Source: Enterobacter sp. RHBSTW-00994 (GTDB lineage Bacteria; Pseudomonadota; Gammaproteobacteria; Enterobacterales; Enterobacteriaceae). From it: a DNA stretch of 64,000 nucleotides. The translations under genes were made by a program, and so were the position numbers. Below are positions 29,822 to 41,449 of the stretch, one piece after another; position 1 is the first letter of the stretch, and each line of letters opens with the position of its first letter. The stretch is from assembly GCF_013782625.1 (NCBI RefSeq), contig NZ_CP056199.1, positions 4,668,588 to 4,732,587 of the forward strand. The letters run 5' to 3'. The notes beneath the pieces were generated by a model, which had not been told where the DNA came from, searched no databases, and saw nothing but the letters and a program-made list of their open reading frames with translations.

Positions 29822-31087
29822 ATGAGCAAAACACATTTAACAGAACAGAAGTTTTCCGACTTCGCCCTGCACGCAAAAGTGATTGAAGCCCTTGAAACTA
29901 AAGGGTTTCATAACTGTACGCCCATTCAGGCTCTCGCACTGCCGCTGACGCTGGCAGGTCGTGACGTTGCAGGGCAGGCGCAAACCGGTACTGGCAAAAC
30001 GATGGCGTTTTTAACGTCAACGTTTCATTATTTACTTTCTCACCCAGCGATTGCTGACCGCAAAGTTAACCAGCCGCGCGCGCTCATTATGGCCCCGACG
30101 CGAGAACTGGCGGTACAGATCCATGCAGACGCTGAACCGCTAGCCCAAGCCACCGGCCTGAAACTCGGCTTGGCTTATGGCGGCGACGGTTATGATAAGC
30201 AGTTGAAAGTGCTGGAAAGCGGTGTGGATATTCTGATCGGTACAACCGGTCGTCTTATCGACTACGCCAAGCAAAACCACATTAACCTGGGCGCAATTCA
30301 GGTCGTGGTGCTGGATGAAGCCGATCGTATGTACGATCTGGGCTTTATCAAAGATATCCGTTGGTTGTTCCGTCGTATGCCGCCGGCAAACCAGCGCCTG
30401 AACATGCTGTTCTCTGCAACCCTTTCCTGGCGCGTTCGCGAACTGGCGTTCGAACAAATGAACAACGCTGAGTACGTGGAAGTCGAGCCGGAACAGAAAA
30501 CCGGTCATCGCATTAAAGAAGAGCTCTTCTACCCTTCCAACGAAGAGAAAATGCGTCTGCTGCAAACGTTGATCGAAGAAGAGTGGCCAGACCGTGCCAT
30601 CATCTTTGCCAATACCAAGCACCGCTGTGAAGATATCTGGGGCCATCTGGCTGCAGATGGACATCGCGTAGGCCTCCTGACTGGCGACGTTGCGCAGAAA
30701 AAACGTCTGCGTATTCTGGAAGAATTTACCCGTGGCGATCTGGATATTCTCGTCGCAACAGACGTTGCTGCGCGTGGCCTGCATATTCCTGCAGTAACAC
30801 ACGTCTTCAACTACGATCTGCCGGATGACTGCGAAGATTACGTACACCGTATTGGTCGTACCGGTCGTGCTGGCGCGAGCGGGCACTCCATCAGCCTGGC
30901 ATGTGAAGAATATGCGCTGAATCTGCCCGCTATCGAGACATACATCGGTCACTCTATCCCGGTGAGCAAATACAACCAGGAAGCGCTGTTAAGCGAACTG
31001 CCGCCGCCGAAGCGCCTTACCCGCGCCCGCTCCGGCAATGGTCCGCGCCGCTCCGGTGCACCGCGTAATCGTCGTCGTTCAGGTTAA
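29822..31087 (+). CDS. rhlB: DEAD-box RNA helicase RhlB
   Basis: ATP-dependent RNA helicase of the RNA degradosome that unwinds structured RNA for PNPase and binds RNase E. The 421 residues contain AQTGTGKT (53-60), DEAD (165-168), SAT (198-200) and [10 protein letters not shown], all motifs of the family. The C-terminal tail is basic (Arg/Pro-rich), as usual for RhlB. gppA starts 6 bp after its stop codon, so the two are co-transcribed. Confidence 0.97.
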   Translation: MSKTHLTEQKFSDFALHAKVIEALETKGFHNCTPIQALALPLTLAGRDVAGQAQTGTGKTMAFLTSTFHYLLSHPAIADRKVNQPRALIMAPTRELAVQIHADAEPLAQATGLKLGLAYGGDGYDKQLKVLESGVDILIGTTGRLIDYAKQNHINLGAIQVVVLDEADRMYDLGFIKDIRWLFRRMPPANQRLNMLFSATLSWRVRELAFEQMNNAEYVEVEPEQKTGHRIKEELFYPSNEEKMRLLQTLIEEEWPDRAIIFANTKHRCEDIWGHLAADGHRVGLLTGDVAQKKRLRILEEFTRGDLDILVATDVAARGLHIPAVTHVFNYDLPDDCEDYVHRIGRTGRAGASGHSISLACEEYALNLPAIETYIGHSIPVSKYNQEALLSELPPPKRLTRARSGNGPRRSGAPRNRRRSG

Positions 31088-31093
31088 GAAGAT

Positions 31094-32578
31094 ATGCTCA
31101 GTTCCACCTCGCTCTACGCAGCTATTGATTTAGGTTCGAATAGTTTTCATATGCTGGTTGTGCGCGAGGTGGCGGGAAGTATACAGACGCTGACGCGCAT
31201 CAAGCGCAAGGTCCGCCTGGCGGCGGGCCTGAGCAGCGATAATCACCTCTCTCCTGAAGCCATGGAACGTGGCTGGCAATGTTTACGTCTTTTTGCCGAA
31301 CGCTTGCAGGATATCCCTCATAATCAAATCCGTGTTGTTGCAACGGCCACTTTACGTCTGGCGGTCAACGCAGGGGATTTTATTGCCAAAGCACAAGAGA
31401 TTCTGGGCTGTCCGGTACAGGTGATCAGCGGTGAGGAAGAAGCCAGGCTCATCTACCAGGGGGTTGCGCACACCACCGGAGGTGATGATCGCCGTCTGGT
31501 TGTCGATATCGGCGGAGCCAGTACCGAACTGGTAACGGGTACAGGTGCACAGGCCACATCACTGTTCAGTCTGTCGATGGGCTGCGTAACCTGGCTTGAG
31601 CGCTATTTCACTGACCGAAATCTGGGCAAAGAAAACTTCGATGAAGCAGAGAATGCCGCACGAGCAGTACTACGCCCGGTGATGGATGAGCTGCGCTATC
31701 ACGGCTGGAAAGTCTGTGTTGGGGCATCAGGAACCGTACAGGCGTTGCAGGAAATCATGATGGCGCAAGGGATGGATGAGCGCATCACGCTTACCAAACT
31801 TCAGCAGCTTAAACAGCGCGCCATCCAGTGCGGACGTCTTGAAGAGCTTGAAATTGAAGGCTTGACGCTGGAACGCGCGCTGGTTTTCCCTAGCGGGCTC
31901 GCCATATTGATCGCCATTTTCACCGAGCTAAACATCCAGTGCATGACACTGGCTGGCGGAGCACTGCGTGAAGGTCTGGTCTACGGTATGCTACATCTGT
32001 CCGTTGATCAGGATATTCGTAGCCGCACGCTGCGTAATGTCCAGCGCCGTTTTATCGTCGATACCGATCAGGCACAACGTGTAGCACAGTTGGCATCACT
32101 CTTTGCCGATCAAGTTGAGGGAAGCTGGGCGCTAGAACCACTGAGCCGTGATTTGCTGCTCAGCGCCTGCGCATTGCATGAAGTCGGTCTGAGTATTGAT
32201 TTTAAGCACGCCCCCACTCACGCAGCCTATCTGGTTCGTAATCTTGATTTGCCAGGATATACACCAGCACAGAAAAAACTTCTGGCGACCTTGCTGCTTA
32301 ACCAGACCAGCACCGTCGATCTCTCTTCCTTGCATCAGCAAAATGCTGTGCCACCACGCGTTGCCGAGCATATGTGTCGATTGTTGCGCCTGGCGATTCT
32401 GTTTGCCAGCCGTCGTCGGGACGATCTCCTGCCAGACATTACTCTGGTTGCAGAGAACGAGGCACTGACGCTAACGCTGCCTGAAAACTGGCTAGATAAT
32501 CACCCACTGGGTGCGGAACTGATTGAGCAGGAGTGCCAGTGGCAAAGCTATGTCCACTGGACGCTGAATATCAAATAA
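31094..32578 (+). CDS. gppA: Guanosine pentaphosphate phosphohydrolase GppA
   Basis: Converts pppGpp to ppGpp in the stringent response. The Ppx/GppA family N-terminus [14 protein letters not shown] is present, along with the [13 protein letters not shown] and [11 protein letters not shown] phosphate-binding motifs of the ASKHA fold. The C-terminal part is HD-like and helical. Length is 494 residues. It is downstream of rhlB and convergent with rep. Confidence 0.96.
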   Translation: MLSSTSLYAAIDLGSNSFHMLVVREVAGSIQTLTRIKRKVRLAAGLSSDNHLSPEAMERGWQCLRLFAERLQDIPHNQIRVVATATLRLAVNAGDFIAKAQEILGCPVQVISGEEEARLIYQGVAHTTGGDDRRLVVDIGGASTELVTGTGAQATSLFSLSMGCVTWLERYFTDRNLGKENFDEAENAARAVLRPVMDELRYHGWKVCVGASGTVQALQEIMMAQGMDERITLTKLQQLKQRAIQCGRLEELEIEGLTLERALVFPSGLAILIAIFTELNIQCMTLAGGALREGLVYGMLHLSVDQDIRSRTLRNVQRRFIVDTDQAQRVAQLASLFADQVEGSWALEPLSRDLLLSACALHEVGLSIDFKHAPTHAAYLVRNLDLPGYTPAQKKLLATLLLNQTSTVDLSSLHQQNAVPPRVAEHMCRLLRLAILFASRRRDDLLPDITLVAENEALTLTLPENWLDNHPLGAELIEQECQWQSYVHWTLNIK

Positions 32579-32594
32579 CGTACCGGGAACATTC

Positions 32595-32620
32595 GCCGGG
32601 CAAGCATAACCCCGCCCGGC
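32595..32620. terminator. REP-like hairpin between gppA and rep
   Basis: Perfect 7-bp arms GCCGGGC/GCCCGGC with a 12-nt loop lie in the 51-bp gap between the convergent genes gppA and rep. No T-run follows on either side, so it is more likely a REP-like or mRNA-stabilising hairpin than a strong terminator. Confidence 0.5.
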
Positions 32621-32629
32621 AACACACCC

Positions 32630-34651
32630 TTATTTCTCTTTAGCCTTCGCCAGCATCGCGCGGATATTCGCCACATTCGCCTGCCCTTTGTGCATCCGCT
32701 CTTCAGCCGTGATCACTTTACGCTCTTGCTCCCAGAGCAGATCATCCTGTGGTAATTCCAGCAGGAATCGGCTCGGCTCAGGGCGAACCAGTTCACCATA
32801 CTGACGACGCTCTTTGCACAGGGTGAAAATCAGCTCTTTCTGCGCGCGGGTAATGCCGACATAAGCCAGGCGGCGCTCTTCATCGACATTATCTTCATCA
32901 ATGCTGCTCTGGTGTGGCAACAGGCCCTCTTCCATTCCCACCAAATAGACGTATGGAAACTCCAGACCTTTAGAGGCATGGAGCGTCATCAACTGAACCT
33001 GATCAGCCTCTTCTTCGCTTTCGCCACGCTCCATCATATCGCGCAGCGTAAAGCGGGTAACAACCTGGGTCAGCGTCATCGGCTCATCTATCTCAGAACC
33101 TTCCAGCATCTCCGTCATCCAGCTAAACAGCTGATTGACGTTTTTCATACGCATTTCGGCTGCTTTAGGGCTGGCAGAGGTTTCGTACAACCAGGATTCA
33201 TAGTCGATGCCGTGGATCAGGTCACGTACCGCCGCAACAGGCTCGCGCTCGGCCAGGCGCTGCACCTCACCAAGCCACTGCGTAAAACGGGTTAAAGATT
33301 CATACCCACGCCCAGTCAGCGTCTGGCTTAACCCCATATCGAAACTGGCAGTGAAGAGGCTTTTGTTACGGGTCATCGCCCATTCGCCCAGTTTTTGCAG
33401 CGTTGCAGGGCCTATTTCCCGCTTTGGCGTATTCACGATACGCAAAAATGCACTGTCATCATCCGGGTTGGTGAGTACACGCAAATAGGCCAGCAAGTCT
33501 TTGATTTCAGGCCGGGAGAAAAACGATGTTCCACCTGAAATTTTGTACGGAATGCGGTTTTGCATCAGCATCTTTTCAAAGACGCGGGACTGGTGGTTAC
33601 CGCGATACAGGATCGCGTAATCCTTATAGTCGGTTTTATTGACGAAATGATGGGCAATCAGTTCGCCAGTCACGCGTTCTGCTTCGTGATCTTCGTTATT
33701 GGCACTGAGTACCTTCAGCTCCTTGCCGTATCCCAGCTCAGAGAAAAGACGTTTTTCGAACACGTGCGGGTTATTGGCAATCAGGATATTCGCCGCTTTC
33801 AAAATACGCCCGGATGAACGATAGTTCTGCTCCAGCTTAATCACCTGAAGTGCCGGAAAATCTTTGCTCAGCAGTACCAGATTTTGCGGGCGAGCACCAC
33901 GCCAGGAGTAAATCGACTGGTCATCATCCCCCACCACGGTGAAACGTGCACGTTGCCCCACCAACAGCTTAACCAGTTCGTACTGGCTGGTGTTGGTATC
34001 CTGATATTCATCCACCAGCAGATAGCGAATTTTGTTCTGCCAGCGTTCGCGTACCTCTTCATTACGTTGTAGCAGAAGCGTAGGCAGCAGGATCAGGTCG
34101 TCAAAATCCAGGACGTTACAGGCTTTCAGGTGCGCATCATACAAACCGTAGCAATGCGCGAAGATCCTGTCGCGCTCGCCCTTCGCACTCGCGGCAGCCT
34201 GTGTGGGTGTCATTAGATCGTTTTTCCAGTTGGAGATCGTCGAGATCAGCTGCTGAAGCACCACCTTATCGTCTTCGATCAACCCCTCTGTTAACTCTTT
34301 GAGCAACGCCGTCTGATCGGTGTCATCGAACAGTGAGAAGTTCGATTTCATCCCCAGGGCGGCATATTCGCGTTTGATGATATCCAGGCCCAGTGTATGA
34401 AACGTGGAGATCATCAACCCACGCGCTTCTTTGCGCCCGAGAGTTTGACCTACACGCTCTTTCATCTCGCGCGCGGCTTTATTGGTAAAGGTGACCGCTG
34501 CAATATGGCGAGCCTGATAGCCACAGCCTCGAATTAAGTGCGCGATTTTATTGGTAATAACACGTGTTTTACCGGAGCCAGCCCCTGCCAGCACCAGGCA
34601 AGGTCCAGTAACGAATTCGACCGCTTGTTGTTGTCCAGGGTTTAAACGCAT
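32630..34651 (-). CDS. rep: ATP-dependent DNA helicase Rep
   Basis: Superfamily 1A 3'-5' helicase that moves with the replisome and clears protein roadblocks. The 673 residues have AGAGSGKT (22-29), [31 protein letters not shown] and the late motifs [13 protein letters not shown] and [11 protein letters not shown] chose the ATG at 34651 ([14 protein letters not shown]). An in-frame TTG at 34666 would add five residues. It is a paralogue of uvrD, 33 kb away in this window. Confidence 0.97.
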   Translation of the reverse strand: MRLNPGQQQAVEFVTGPCLVLAGAGSGKTRVITNKIAHLIRGCGYQARHIAAVTFTNKAAREMKERVGQTLGRKEARGLMISTFHTLGLDIIKREYAALGMKSNFSLFDDTDQTALLKELTEGLIEDDKVVLQQLISTISNWKNDLMTPTQAAASAKGERDRIFAHCYGLYDAHLKACNVLDFDDLILLPTLLLQRNEEVRERWQNKIRYLLVDEYQDTNTSQYELVKLLVGQRARFTVVGDDDQSIYSWRGARPQNLVLLSKDFPALQVIKLEQNYRSSGRILKAANILIANNPHVFEKRLFSELGYGKELKVLSANNEDHEAERVTGELIAHHFVNKTDYKDYAILYRGNHQSRVFEKMLMQNRIPYKISGGTSFFSRPEIKDLLAYLRVLTNPDDDSAFLRIVNTPKREIGPATLQKLGEWAMTRNKSLFTASFDMGLSQTLTGRGYESLTRFTQWLGEVQRLAEREPVAAVRDLIHGIDYESWLYETSASPKAAEMRMKNVNQLFSWMTEMLEGSEIDEPMTLTQVVTRFTLRDMMERGESEEEADQVQLMTLHASKGLEFPYVYLVGMEEGLLPHQSSIDEDNVDEERRLAYVGITRAQKELIFTLCKERRQYGELVRPEPSRFLLELPQDDLLWEQERKVITAEERMHKGQANVANIRAMLAKAKEK

Positions 34652-34763
34652 GGGAATATTGCTCAATCTTCGAACGGGGTGTGGATTGTAGCAGAAAGCC
34701 GGACGCAGATTTACCGGCTAATGATAAAGTGAGAAAAACGCGTTTAATCCTGAGAGCAGAACC

Positions 34764-35045
34764 ATGGTAAAGACCGCAGCAGCCCTGCACATTCTGGTAA
34801 AAGAAGAAAAACTGGCGCAGGAGATCCTCGCGAAGCTGGAACGAGGGATCAGTTTTGATCATCTGGCTAAACGTTACTCGAAATGCCCATCGGGGCGTAA
34901 CGGTGGTGATTTGGGCGAATTTAAACAGGGCGCAATGGTCGGCCCCTTTGATCAGGCAGTATTTAGTTGCCCACTTCTGAAACCCTACGGCCCTGTCAAA
35001 ACCAAGTTCGGTTACCACATCATTAAGGTGCTGTATCGCCGCTGA
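34764..35045 (+). CDS. Second parvulin-type peptidyl-prolyl isomerase (PpiC paralogue)
   Basis: A 93-residue stand-alone parvulin, without signal peptide, very similar to the PpiC encoded just downstream and of identical length. Shared features are [13 protein letters not shown], the CPSG loop, [17 protein letters not shown] and [12 protein letters not shown]. The parvulin active-site histidine near the start and the FGYHIIKV motif at the end are kept. It has its own ATG preceded by GAGAGCAGAACC and lies 53 bp before ppiC in the same direction. It is most simply a tandem duplicate whose copy has diverged. Its substrate is unknown. Confidence 0.88.
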   Translation: MVKTAAALHILVKEEKLAQEILAKLERGISFDHLAKRYSKCPSGRNGGDLGEFKQGAMVGPFDQAVFSCPLLKPYGPVKTKFGYHIIKVLYRR

Positions 35046-35068
35046 CGCATGCTACTATTGCGCCCTGA

Positions 35069-35380
<312 letters not shown>

Positions 35381-35383
35381 GCA

Positions 35384-35412
35384 AAAAGGCCTTCTCACTG
35401 AGAAGGCCTTTT
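35384..35412. terminator. Bidirectional terminator between ppiC and ilvC
   Basis: A 14-bp perfect palindrome, AAAAGGCCTTCTCA and TGAGAAGGCCTTTT with a 1-nt centre (effectively a 3-5-nt loop), carries T-runs on both strands. It can end ppiC on the plus strand and ilvC on the minus strand. Confidence 0.92.
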
Positions 35413-35476
35413 CTATTTTCATCCTCTCTCAACGCAAGAGGGATGGAGTGAGGACATTCGTCCCCACCGGTCAGTC

Positions 35477-36952
35477 TTACCCTGCTACTGCGATACGTTT
35501 CATATCGGTCATGTAGCCACGCAGTTTGTGGCCCACGCTTTCAATAGCATGGCTGCGAATCGCTTCATTCACATCACGCAGCTGCGCGTTATCGACTGCA
35601 CCTTCCGCAATCGCTTTGCCCAGATCGCCCGCTTGCAGGGTGGTCATGAACTCTTTCAGCAGCGGCACACATGCGTAAGAGAACAGGTAGTTACCGTATT
35701 CAGCAGTATCTGAGATAACCACGTTCATTTCGTACAGACGCTTACGGGCAATGGTGTTCGCAATCAGCGGCAGTTCGTGCAGTGATTCATAGTAAGCAGA
35801 CTCTTCAATAATGCCGGAATCAACCATGGTTTCGAATGCCAGCTCAACGCCCGCTTTCACCATCGCGATCATCAGCACGCCTTTATCGAAGTACTCTTGC
35901 TCGCTGATTTTACCGTCAAACTGTGCGGCGGTTTCAAACGCGGTTTTACCGGTTTCTTCGCGCCAGGTCAGCAGTTTCTTATCGTCATTTGCCCAGTCAG
36001 CCATCATCCCGGAGGAGAATTCACCGGAGATGATATCGTCCATATGTTTCTGGAACAGTGGAGCCATGATCTCTTTCAGTTGTTCAGACAGCGCATAAGC
36101 GCGCAGTTTCGCTGGGTTGGACAGACGATCCATCATCAGCGTGATGCCACCCTGTTTCAGCGCTTCGGTGATGGTTTCCCAGCCGAACTGAATCAGTTTT
36201 TCTGCATATGCCGGGTCTGTCCCTTCTTCCACCAGCTTGTCGAAGCACAGCAGAGAACCTGCCTGCAACATACCACACAGGATGGTCTGCTCGCCCATCA
36301 GGTCAGATTTCACTTCGGCAACGAAGGATGATTCCAGAACACCCGCGCGGTGACCACCCGTTGCAGCAGCCCAGGCTTTGGCAATCGCCATCCCTTCGCC
36401 TTTCGGATCGTTTTCCGGGTGAACGGCAATCAGCGTTGGAACACCGAAACCACGTTTGTATTCTTCACGAACTTCAGTACCAGGGCATTTTGGCGCAACC
36501 ATCACCACGGTGATGTCTTTACGGATCTGCTCGCCGACTTCCACAATGTTGAAACCGTGAGAGTAGCCCAGCGCTGCACCGTCTTTCATCAGCGGCTGAA
36601 CGGAACGCACAACGTCAGAGTGCTGTTTGTCTGGCGTCAGGTTAACCACCAGATCAGCCTGTGGGATCAGCTCTTCGTAGGTCCCTACTTTGAAGCCGTT
36701 TTCAGTGGCTTTACGCCAGGAAGCACGCTTCTCAGCAATCGCTTCTTTACGCAGAGCGTAGGAGATATCCAGACCAGAATCACGCATGTTCAGACCCTGG
36801 TTCAGGCCCTGAGCGCCACAGCCAACGATGACCACTTTTTTACCCTGAAGGTAGCTTGCGCCATCAGCAAATTCGTCGCGCGCCATGAAGCGACATTTGC
36901 CCAACTGAGCCAGCTGCTGGCGCAGGTTCAACGTATTAAAGTAGTTAGCCAT
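35477..36952 (-). CDS. ilvC: Ketol-acid reductoisomerase IlvC
   Basis: NADPH-dependent isomerisation and reduction of acetolactate or acetohydroxybutyrate, the second common step of valine and isoleucine synthesis. The 491 residues are the long class II type, with a duplicated C-terminal domain. The nucleotide-binding turn VGCGAQG is at 43-49, and an Arg/Lys-rich loop follows ([17 protein letters not shown]) that selects NADPH. It is divergent from its activator gene ilvY. Confidence 0.97.
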   Translation of the reverse strand: MANYFNTLNLRQQLAQLGKCRFMARDEFADGASYLQGKKVVIVGCGAQGLNQGLNMRDSGLDISYALRKEAIAEKRASWRKATENGFKVGTYEELIPQADLVVNLTPDKQHSDVVRSVQPLMKDGAALGYSHGFNIVEVGEQIRKDITVVMVAPKCPGTEVREEYKRGFGVPTLIAVHPENDPKGEGMAIAKAWAAATGGHRAGVLESSFVAEVKSDLMGEQTILCGMLQAGSLLCFDKLVEEGTDPAYAEKLIQFGWETITEALKQGGITLMMDRLSNPAKLRAYALSEQLKEIMAPLFQKHMDDIISGEFSSGMMADWANDDKKLLTWREETGKTAFETAAQFDGKISEQEYFDKGVLMIAMVKAGVELAFETMVDSGIIEESAYYESLHELPLIANTIARKRLYEMNVVISDTAEYGNYLFSYACVPLLKEFMTTLQAGDLGKAIAEGAVDNAQLRDVNEAIRSHAIESVGHKLRGYMTDMKRIAVAG

Positions 36953-37066
36953 GGGTGATACCTCGTGATGTTGTGTCGTGCTTATTGTTCGGTTCGCTTA
37001 TGCGAGAATGAACTTACTATATGACAGGAAATTTATTGCGGAAATTGATATATTCACAACGTCACG

Positions 37067-37081
37067 TTGCAATTTATGCAA
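37067..37081. promoter_or_regulatory. Candidate IlvY operator
   Basis: TTGCA-ATTTA-TGCAA is a perfect dyad in the 152-bp gap between ilvC and ilvY. A related half-site (ATTGCGGAAATTGATAT) lies about 30 bp nearer ilvC. E. coli IlvY binds tandem operators here and activates ilvC when acetolactate or acetohydroxybutyrate is present, while repressing itself. Confidence 0.65.
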
Positions 37082-37104
37082 TATAAAACGGTGGGGTGGA
37101 ATCG

Positions 37105-37995
37105 GTGGATTTACGCGATCTAAAAATGTTTCTGCATCTGACGGAAAGCCGTCACTTTGGCCGCAGCGCCCGGGCGATGCACGTCAGCCCTTCAACACTT
37201 TCTCGCCAGATCCAGCGTCTGGAAGAGGATCTCGGCCAGCCGTTATTCGTCCGCGACAACCGCACCGTAACCCTCACAGAAGCCGGTGAAGAACTTCGCA
37301 CTTTCGCCCAGCAAACCCTGCTGCAATACCAGCAGTTACGTCACACCATCGACCAGCAGGGTCCCTCGCTCTCTGGCGAACTCCATATTTTCTGTTCAGT
37401 CACCGCCGCCTACAGCCACCTGCCGCCGATTCTTGACCGCTTTCGTGCCGAGCATCCCTCCGTGGAAATCAAACTCACCACCGGTGATGCTGCCGATGCG
37501 ATGGAAAAAGTCGTGACGGGTGAAGCGGATCTCGCCATTGCGGGGAAACCGGAAACGCTGCCGGGCGCAGTGGCATTTTCAATGCTGGAAAACCTGGCGG
37601 TAGTGTTGATCGCACCGGCTCTGCCTTGCCCGGTACGCAATCAGGTCTCTGTAGAAAAACCAGACTGGTCAACCGTGCCTTTTATCATGGCCGATCAGGG
37701 GCCTGTTCGCCGTCGAATTGAGCTGTGGTTCCGTCGCCAGAAAATCAGTAATCCATCCATCTACGCCACCGTGGGAGGCCATGAGGCGATGGTATCAATG
37801 GTCGCACTCGGCTGCGGCGTGGCGCTGCTGCCGGAAGTCGTGCTGGAAAATAGCCCTGAACCGGTGCGCAATCGTGTGATGATACTGGATCGCAGCGACG
37901 AAAAAACACCGTTTGAGCTTGGTGTGTGCGCACAAAAAAAGCGGCTACAGGAGCCGCTTATTGACGCATTCTGGCAAATCCTGCCAAATCACTAA
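37105..37995 (+). CDS. ilvY: LysR-type regulator IlvY
   Basis: Substrate-induced activator of ilvC. The N-terminal winged helix-turn-helix spans about residues 1-60 (LTESRHFGRSARAMHVSPST), followed by a two-lobe effector-binding domain. I set the start at the GTG at 37105, giving 296 residues from VDLRDLKMF; a GGGGTGGA ribosome-binding site (37093-37100) precedes it. An earlier in-frame GTG at 37096 lacks such a site. The stop overlaps the convergent ilvA end by 4 bp. Confidence 0.95.
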   Translation: MDLRDLKMFLHLTESRHFGRSARAMHVSPSTLSRQIQRLEEDLGQPLFVRDNRTVTLTEAGEELRTFAQQTLLQYQQLRHTIDQQGPSLSGELHIFCSVTAAYSHLPPILDRFRAEHPSVEIKLTTGDAADAMEKVVTGEADLAIAGKPETLPGAVAFSMLENLAVVLIAPALPCPVRNQVSVEKPDWSTVPFIMADQGPVRRRIELWFRRQKISNPSIYATVGGHEAMVSMVALGCGVALLPEVVLENSPEPVRNRVMILDRSDEKTPFELGVCAQKKRLQEPLIDAFWQILPNH

Positions 37996-39536
37996 CCCGC
38001 AAGAAAGAACCTGAATGCCGGGTTATGAGTCTCATCGTGACAATCATAGCCCAGCTCGTTCAGCCGCGTTTCAAAATCCGGTTCGTGTTCACCCAGTTCG
38101 AAAGCTGCCAGCACGCGACCGTAATCCGTACCGTGGCTACGGTAGTGGAACAGAGAGATGTTCCAGTGCGTGCCCAGCGTATGCAGGAACTTAAGCAATG
38201 CACCCGGTGATTCCGGGAACTCAAAGCTGAACAAACGTTCCTGTAACGGTTTCGACGGACGCCCACCCACCATGTAGCGGACATGGAGCTTCGCCATTTC
38301 ATCGTCAGACAGATCCACCACGCTGTAACCGCCTTCGTGCAGTAAGCTGAGGATCTCTTTACGCTCTTCCAGACCACGGCTCAGGCGCACACCGACAAAA
38401 ATGCAGGCATCTTTAGCATCGGCAAACCGGTAGTTAAACTCCGTCACCGAGCGCCCACCCAGCAACTGGCAGAATTTCAGGAAACTGCCCTTCTCTTCAG
38501 GGATGGTCACGGCCAACAACGCTTCACGCTGCTCGCCCAGCTCGCAACGCTCTGAAACGTAACGTAGACCATGGAAATTAACATTCGCCCCAGACAACAC
38601 ATGTGCCAGCCGTTCGCCACGTATGTTGTGTTGAGCAACGTATTTTTTCATTCCTGCCAGGGCAAGCGCGCCTGAAGGCTCCGCCACCGCACGAACGTCC
38701 TCGAACAGATCTTTCATTGCGGCACAAATAGCATCGCTATCGACGGTGATGATGTCGTCAAGATACTCCTGGCACAGACGGAAGGTCTCATCGCCGATGC
38801 GTTTGACTGCTACACCTTCAGCAAATAACCCCACACGCGGCAGATCTACCGGATGCCCGGCGTCCAGGGCTGCTTTCAGGCAGGCTGAATCTTCAGCTTC
38901 CACAGCAATCACTTTGATTTGCGGCATCAACTGTTTGATCAGCACTGCGACACCCGCCGCCAGGCCACCACCACCTACCGGGACAAACACCCGATCGAGA
39001 TGAGCATCTTGCTGAAGCAGTTCAAGCGCCAGCGTACCTTGTCCGGCAATCACCATCGGGTGATCAAAAGGAGGAACCCAGGTAAAACCCTGCTGCTGCG
39101 CCAGCTCAATAGCCTTTGCTTTCGCTTCGTCGAAATTGGCCCCGTGGAGTAAGACCTCACCACCAAAACCACGCACAGCATCGACTTTAATATCGGCTGT
39201 CGCCACTGGCATGACGATCAGGGCTTTCAGCCCCAAACGCGAGGAGGAGAACGCAACACCCTGAGCGTGATTGCCTGCCGAGGCCGTAATAACGCCTCGT
39301 GCTTTTTGCTCATCAGTCAGCCCTGCCATCATCGCGTATGCCCCGCGCAGCTTGAAGCTATGGACTGGCTGGCGGTCTTCACGCTTCACCAGAATCACGT
39401 TATCGAGGCGTGACGAGAGCTTTTCCATTTTCTGCAGCGGTGTAACTTGCACTGCTTCGTAGACCGGCGCACGTAGCACCGCCCGGAGATATTCCGCCCC
39501 CTCAGGGGCGGCGGATAAGGGTTGTGATTCGGCCAT
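37992..39536 (-). CDS. ilvA: Biosynthetic threonine deaminase IlvA
   Basis: PLP enzyme converting threonine to 2-oxobutyrate, the first step of isoleucine synthesis and inhibited by isoleucine. PLP lysine Lys62 lies in HSFKLRGA, the GGGGLAAG loop binds phosphate, and two ACT-like regulatory repeats form the C-terminus. The second of two adjacent ATGs (39536) gives the 514-residue E. coli form; the first (39539) overlaps the ilvD stop TAA. It is the last gene of ilvLGMEDA. Confidence 0.96.
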   Translation of the reverse strand: MAESQPLSAAPEGAEYLRAVLRAPVYEAVQVTPLQKMEKLSSRLDNVILVKREDRQPVHSFKLRGAYAMMAGLTDEQKARGVITASAGNHAQGVAFSSSRLGLKALIVMPVATADIKVDAVRGFGGEVLLHGANFDEAKAKAIELAQQQGFTWVPPFDHPMVIAGQGTLALELLQQDAHLDRVFVPVGGGGLAAGVAVLIKQLMPQIKVIAVEAEDSACLKAALDAGHPVDLPRVGLFAEGVAVKRIGDETFRLCQEYLDDIITVDSDAICAAMKDLFEDVRAVAEPSGALALAGMKKYVAQHNIRGERLAHVLSGANVNFHGLRYVSERCELGEQREALLAVTIPEEKGSFLKFCQLLGGRSVTEFNYRFADAKDACIFVGVRLSRGLEERKEILSLLHEGGYSVVDLSDDEMAKLHVRYMVGGRPSKPLQERLFSFEFPESPGALLKFLHTLGTHWNISLFHYRSHGTDYGRVLAAFELGEHEPDFETRLNELGYDCHDETHNPAFRFFLAG

Positions 39537-39538
39537 CA

Positions 39539-41389
39539 TTAGCCCCCAAGTTTGGATTTATCGCGCACCGCACCTTTATCTGCACTGGTGGCAAGGCTGG
39601 CATAAGCACGCAGAGCAAAGGAAACTTCACGCTGACGATCTTTCGGCGTCCAGGCTTTATCACCTCGCGCCTCTTGCGCTTCACGGCGGGCTGCAATTTC
39701 CTGATCGCTCAGTTTCAACTGGATACCGCGGTTTGGAATATCGATTTCAATCAGGTCGCCATCTTCGATAATCGCGATATTGCCGCCGCTTGCGGCTTCT
39801 GGAGAGACGTGACCAATAGAAAGTCCAGATGTGCCGCCAGAAAAACGACCGTCAGTGATCAATGCACAGGCTTTGCCGAGCCCCATCGATTTCAGGAAGG
39901 TGGTTGGGTAGAGCATTTCCTGCATCCCCGGCCCGCCTTTTGGCCCTTCGTAGCGGATCACCACGACATCACCGGCCACCACTTTACCGCCGAGAATGGC
40001 TTCAACCGCGTCGTCCTGGCTTTCATACACTTTCGCCGGACCGGTAAATTTCAGGATGCTGTCATCCACACCCGCCGTTTTGACGATGCAGCCGTTTTCC
40101 GCGAAGTTGCCGTACAGAACTGCCAGGCCGCCATCTTTGCTGTACGCATGTTCCAGTGAACGGATGCACCCTTCAGCACGATCGTCATCCAGCGTGTCCC
40201 AGCGGCAATCTTGTGAGAACGCCTGGGTTGTACGGATGCCAGCTGGGCCCGCACGGAACATCTTTTTCACCGCATCGTCTTTAGTCAGCATCACATCGTA
40301 TTGGTCCAGCGACTCTGGCAGCGTCAGACCGAGTACGTTTTTCACTTCACGGTTCATCAACCCGGCACGATCCAATTCCCCCAAAATACCCAACACGCCA
40401 CCGGCACGATGGACGTCTTCCATATGGTATTTCTGGGTACTTGGCGCAACTTTACACAACTGTGGCACTTTGCGGGAGAGTTTGTCGATATCGCTCATGG
40501 TGAAGTCGATTTCCGCTTCCTGCGCGGCAGCCAGCAAGTGCAGAACGGTGTTGGTGGAACCGCCCATGGCGATATCCAGCGTCATGGCGTTTTCAAATGC
40601 AGATTTGCTGGCGATATTACGCGGCAGCGCACTTTCATCATCTTGCTCGTAGTAACGTTTGGTCAGTTCAACAATGCGTTTACCGGCATTAAGGAACAGC
40701 TGTTTACGATCGGCGTGCGTAGCCAGCAGTGAACCGTTACCCGGCTGAGACAAACCTAACGCTTCTGTCAGACAGTTCATGGAGTTGGCGGTGAACATAC
40801 CGGAACACGAACCGCAGGTCGGACAGGCAGAGCGTTCCACTTGCTCGCTTTGTTCATCAGACACTTTCGGGTCCGCGCCCTGAATCATCGCATCGACAAG
40901 GTCAAGCTTGATGATTTTATCGGAGAGCTTGGTTTTACCCGCCTCCATTGGACCACCAGAGACAAAGATGACAGGAATGTTCAGACGCAGAGAGGCCATC
41001 AGCATCCCTGGGGTGATTTTGTCACAGTTGGAGATACAGACCATCGCATCGGCACAGTGGGCGTTGACCATGTACTCGACCGAGTCGGCGATCAACTCGC
41101 GCGACGGCAGTGAATAAAGCATGCCCCCGTGGCCCATCGCGATACCGTCATCCACAGCGATGGTGTTGAACTCTTTCGCCACACCGCCAGAGGCTTCGAT
41201 TTGCTCCGCAACCAATTTACCCAAATCGCGCAGGTGTACGTGGCCGGGAACAAACTGGGTAAAGGAGTTCACCACAGCGATAATCGGTTTGCCAAAATCG
41301 GCGTCGGTCATTCCGGTAGCGCGCCACAGCGCGCGGGCTCCCGCCATATTACGACCGTGGGTGGTGGTGGCAGAACGATACTTAGGCAT
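39539..41389 (-). CDS. ilvD: Dihydroxy-acid dehydratase IlvD
   Basis: Fe-S dehydratase producing the 2-oxo acids of valine and isoleucine. The 616 residues contain cysteine motifs [12 protein letters not shown] (Cys122) and [15 protein letters not shown] (Cys195), the cluster ligands of the IlvD/Edd family. The late [16 protein letters not shown] stretch is also diagnostic. It overlaps the first ATG of ilvA and follows ilvE by 60 bp. Confidence 0.97.
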   Translation of the reverse strand: MPKYRSATTTHGRNMAGARALWRATGMTDADFGKPIIAVVNSFTQFVPGHVHLRDLGKLVAEQIEASGGVAKEFNTIAVDDGIAMGHGGMLYSLPSRELIADSVEYMVNAHCADAMVCISNCDKITPGMLMASLRLNIPVIFVSGGPMEAGKTKLSDKIIKLDLVDAMIQGADPKVSDEQSEQVERSACPTCGSCSGMFTANSMNCLTEALGLSQPGNGSLLATHADRKQLFLNAGKRIVELTKRYYEQDDESALPRNIASKSAFENAMTLDIAMGGSTNTVLHLLAAAQEAEIDFTMSDIDKLSRKVPQLCKVAPSTQKYHMEDVHRAGGVLGILGELDRAGLMNREVKNVLGLTLPESLDQYDVMLTKDDAVKKMFRAGPAGIRTTQAFSQDCRWDTLDDDRAEGCIRSLEHAYSKDGGLAVLYGNFAENGCIVKTAGVDDSILKFTGPAKVYESQDDAVEAILGGKVVAGDVVVIRYEGPKGGPGMQEMLYPTTFLKSMGLGKACALITDGRFSGGTSGLSIGHVSPEAASGGNIAIIEDGDLIEIDIPNRGIQLKLSDQEIAARREAQEARGDKAWTPKDRQREVSFALRAYASLATSADKGAVRDKSKLGG

Positions 41390-41449
41390 GCTTTATTTAC
41401 TCCCGTCTATCTATTAAATGGGACGGTGCGTGCCGTCCCATATTTATAC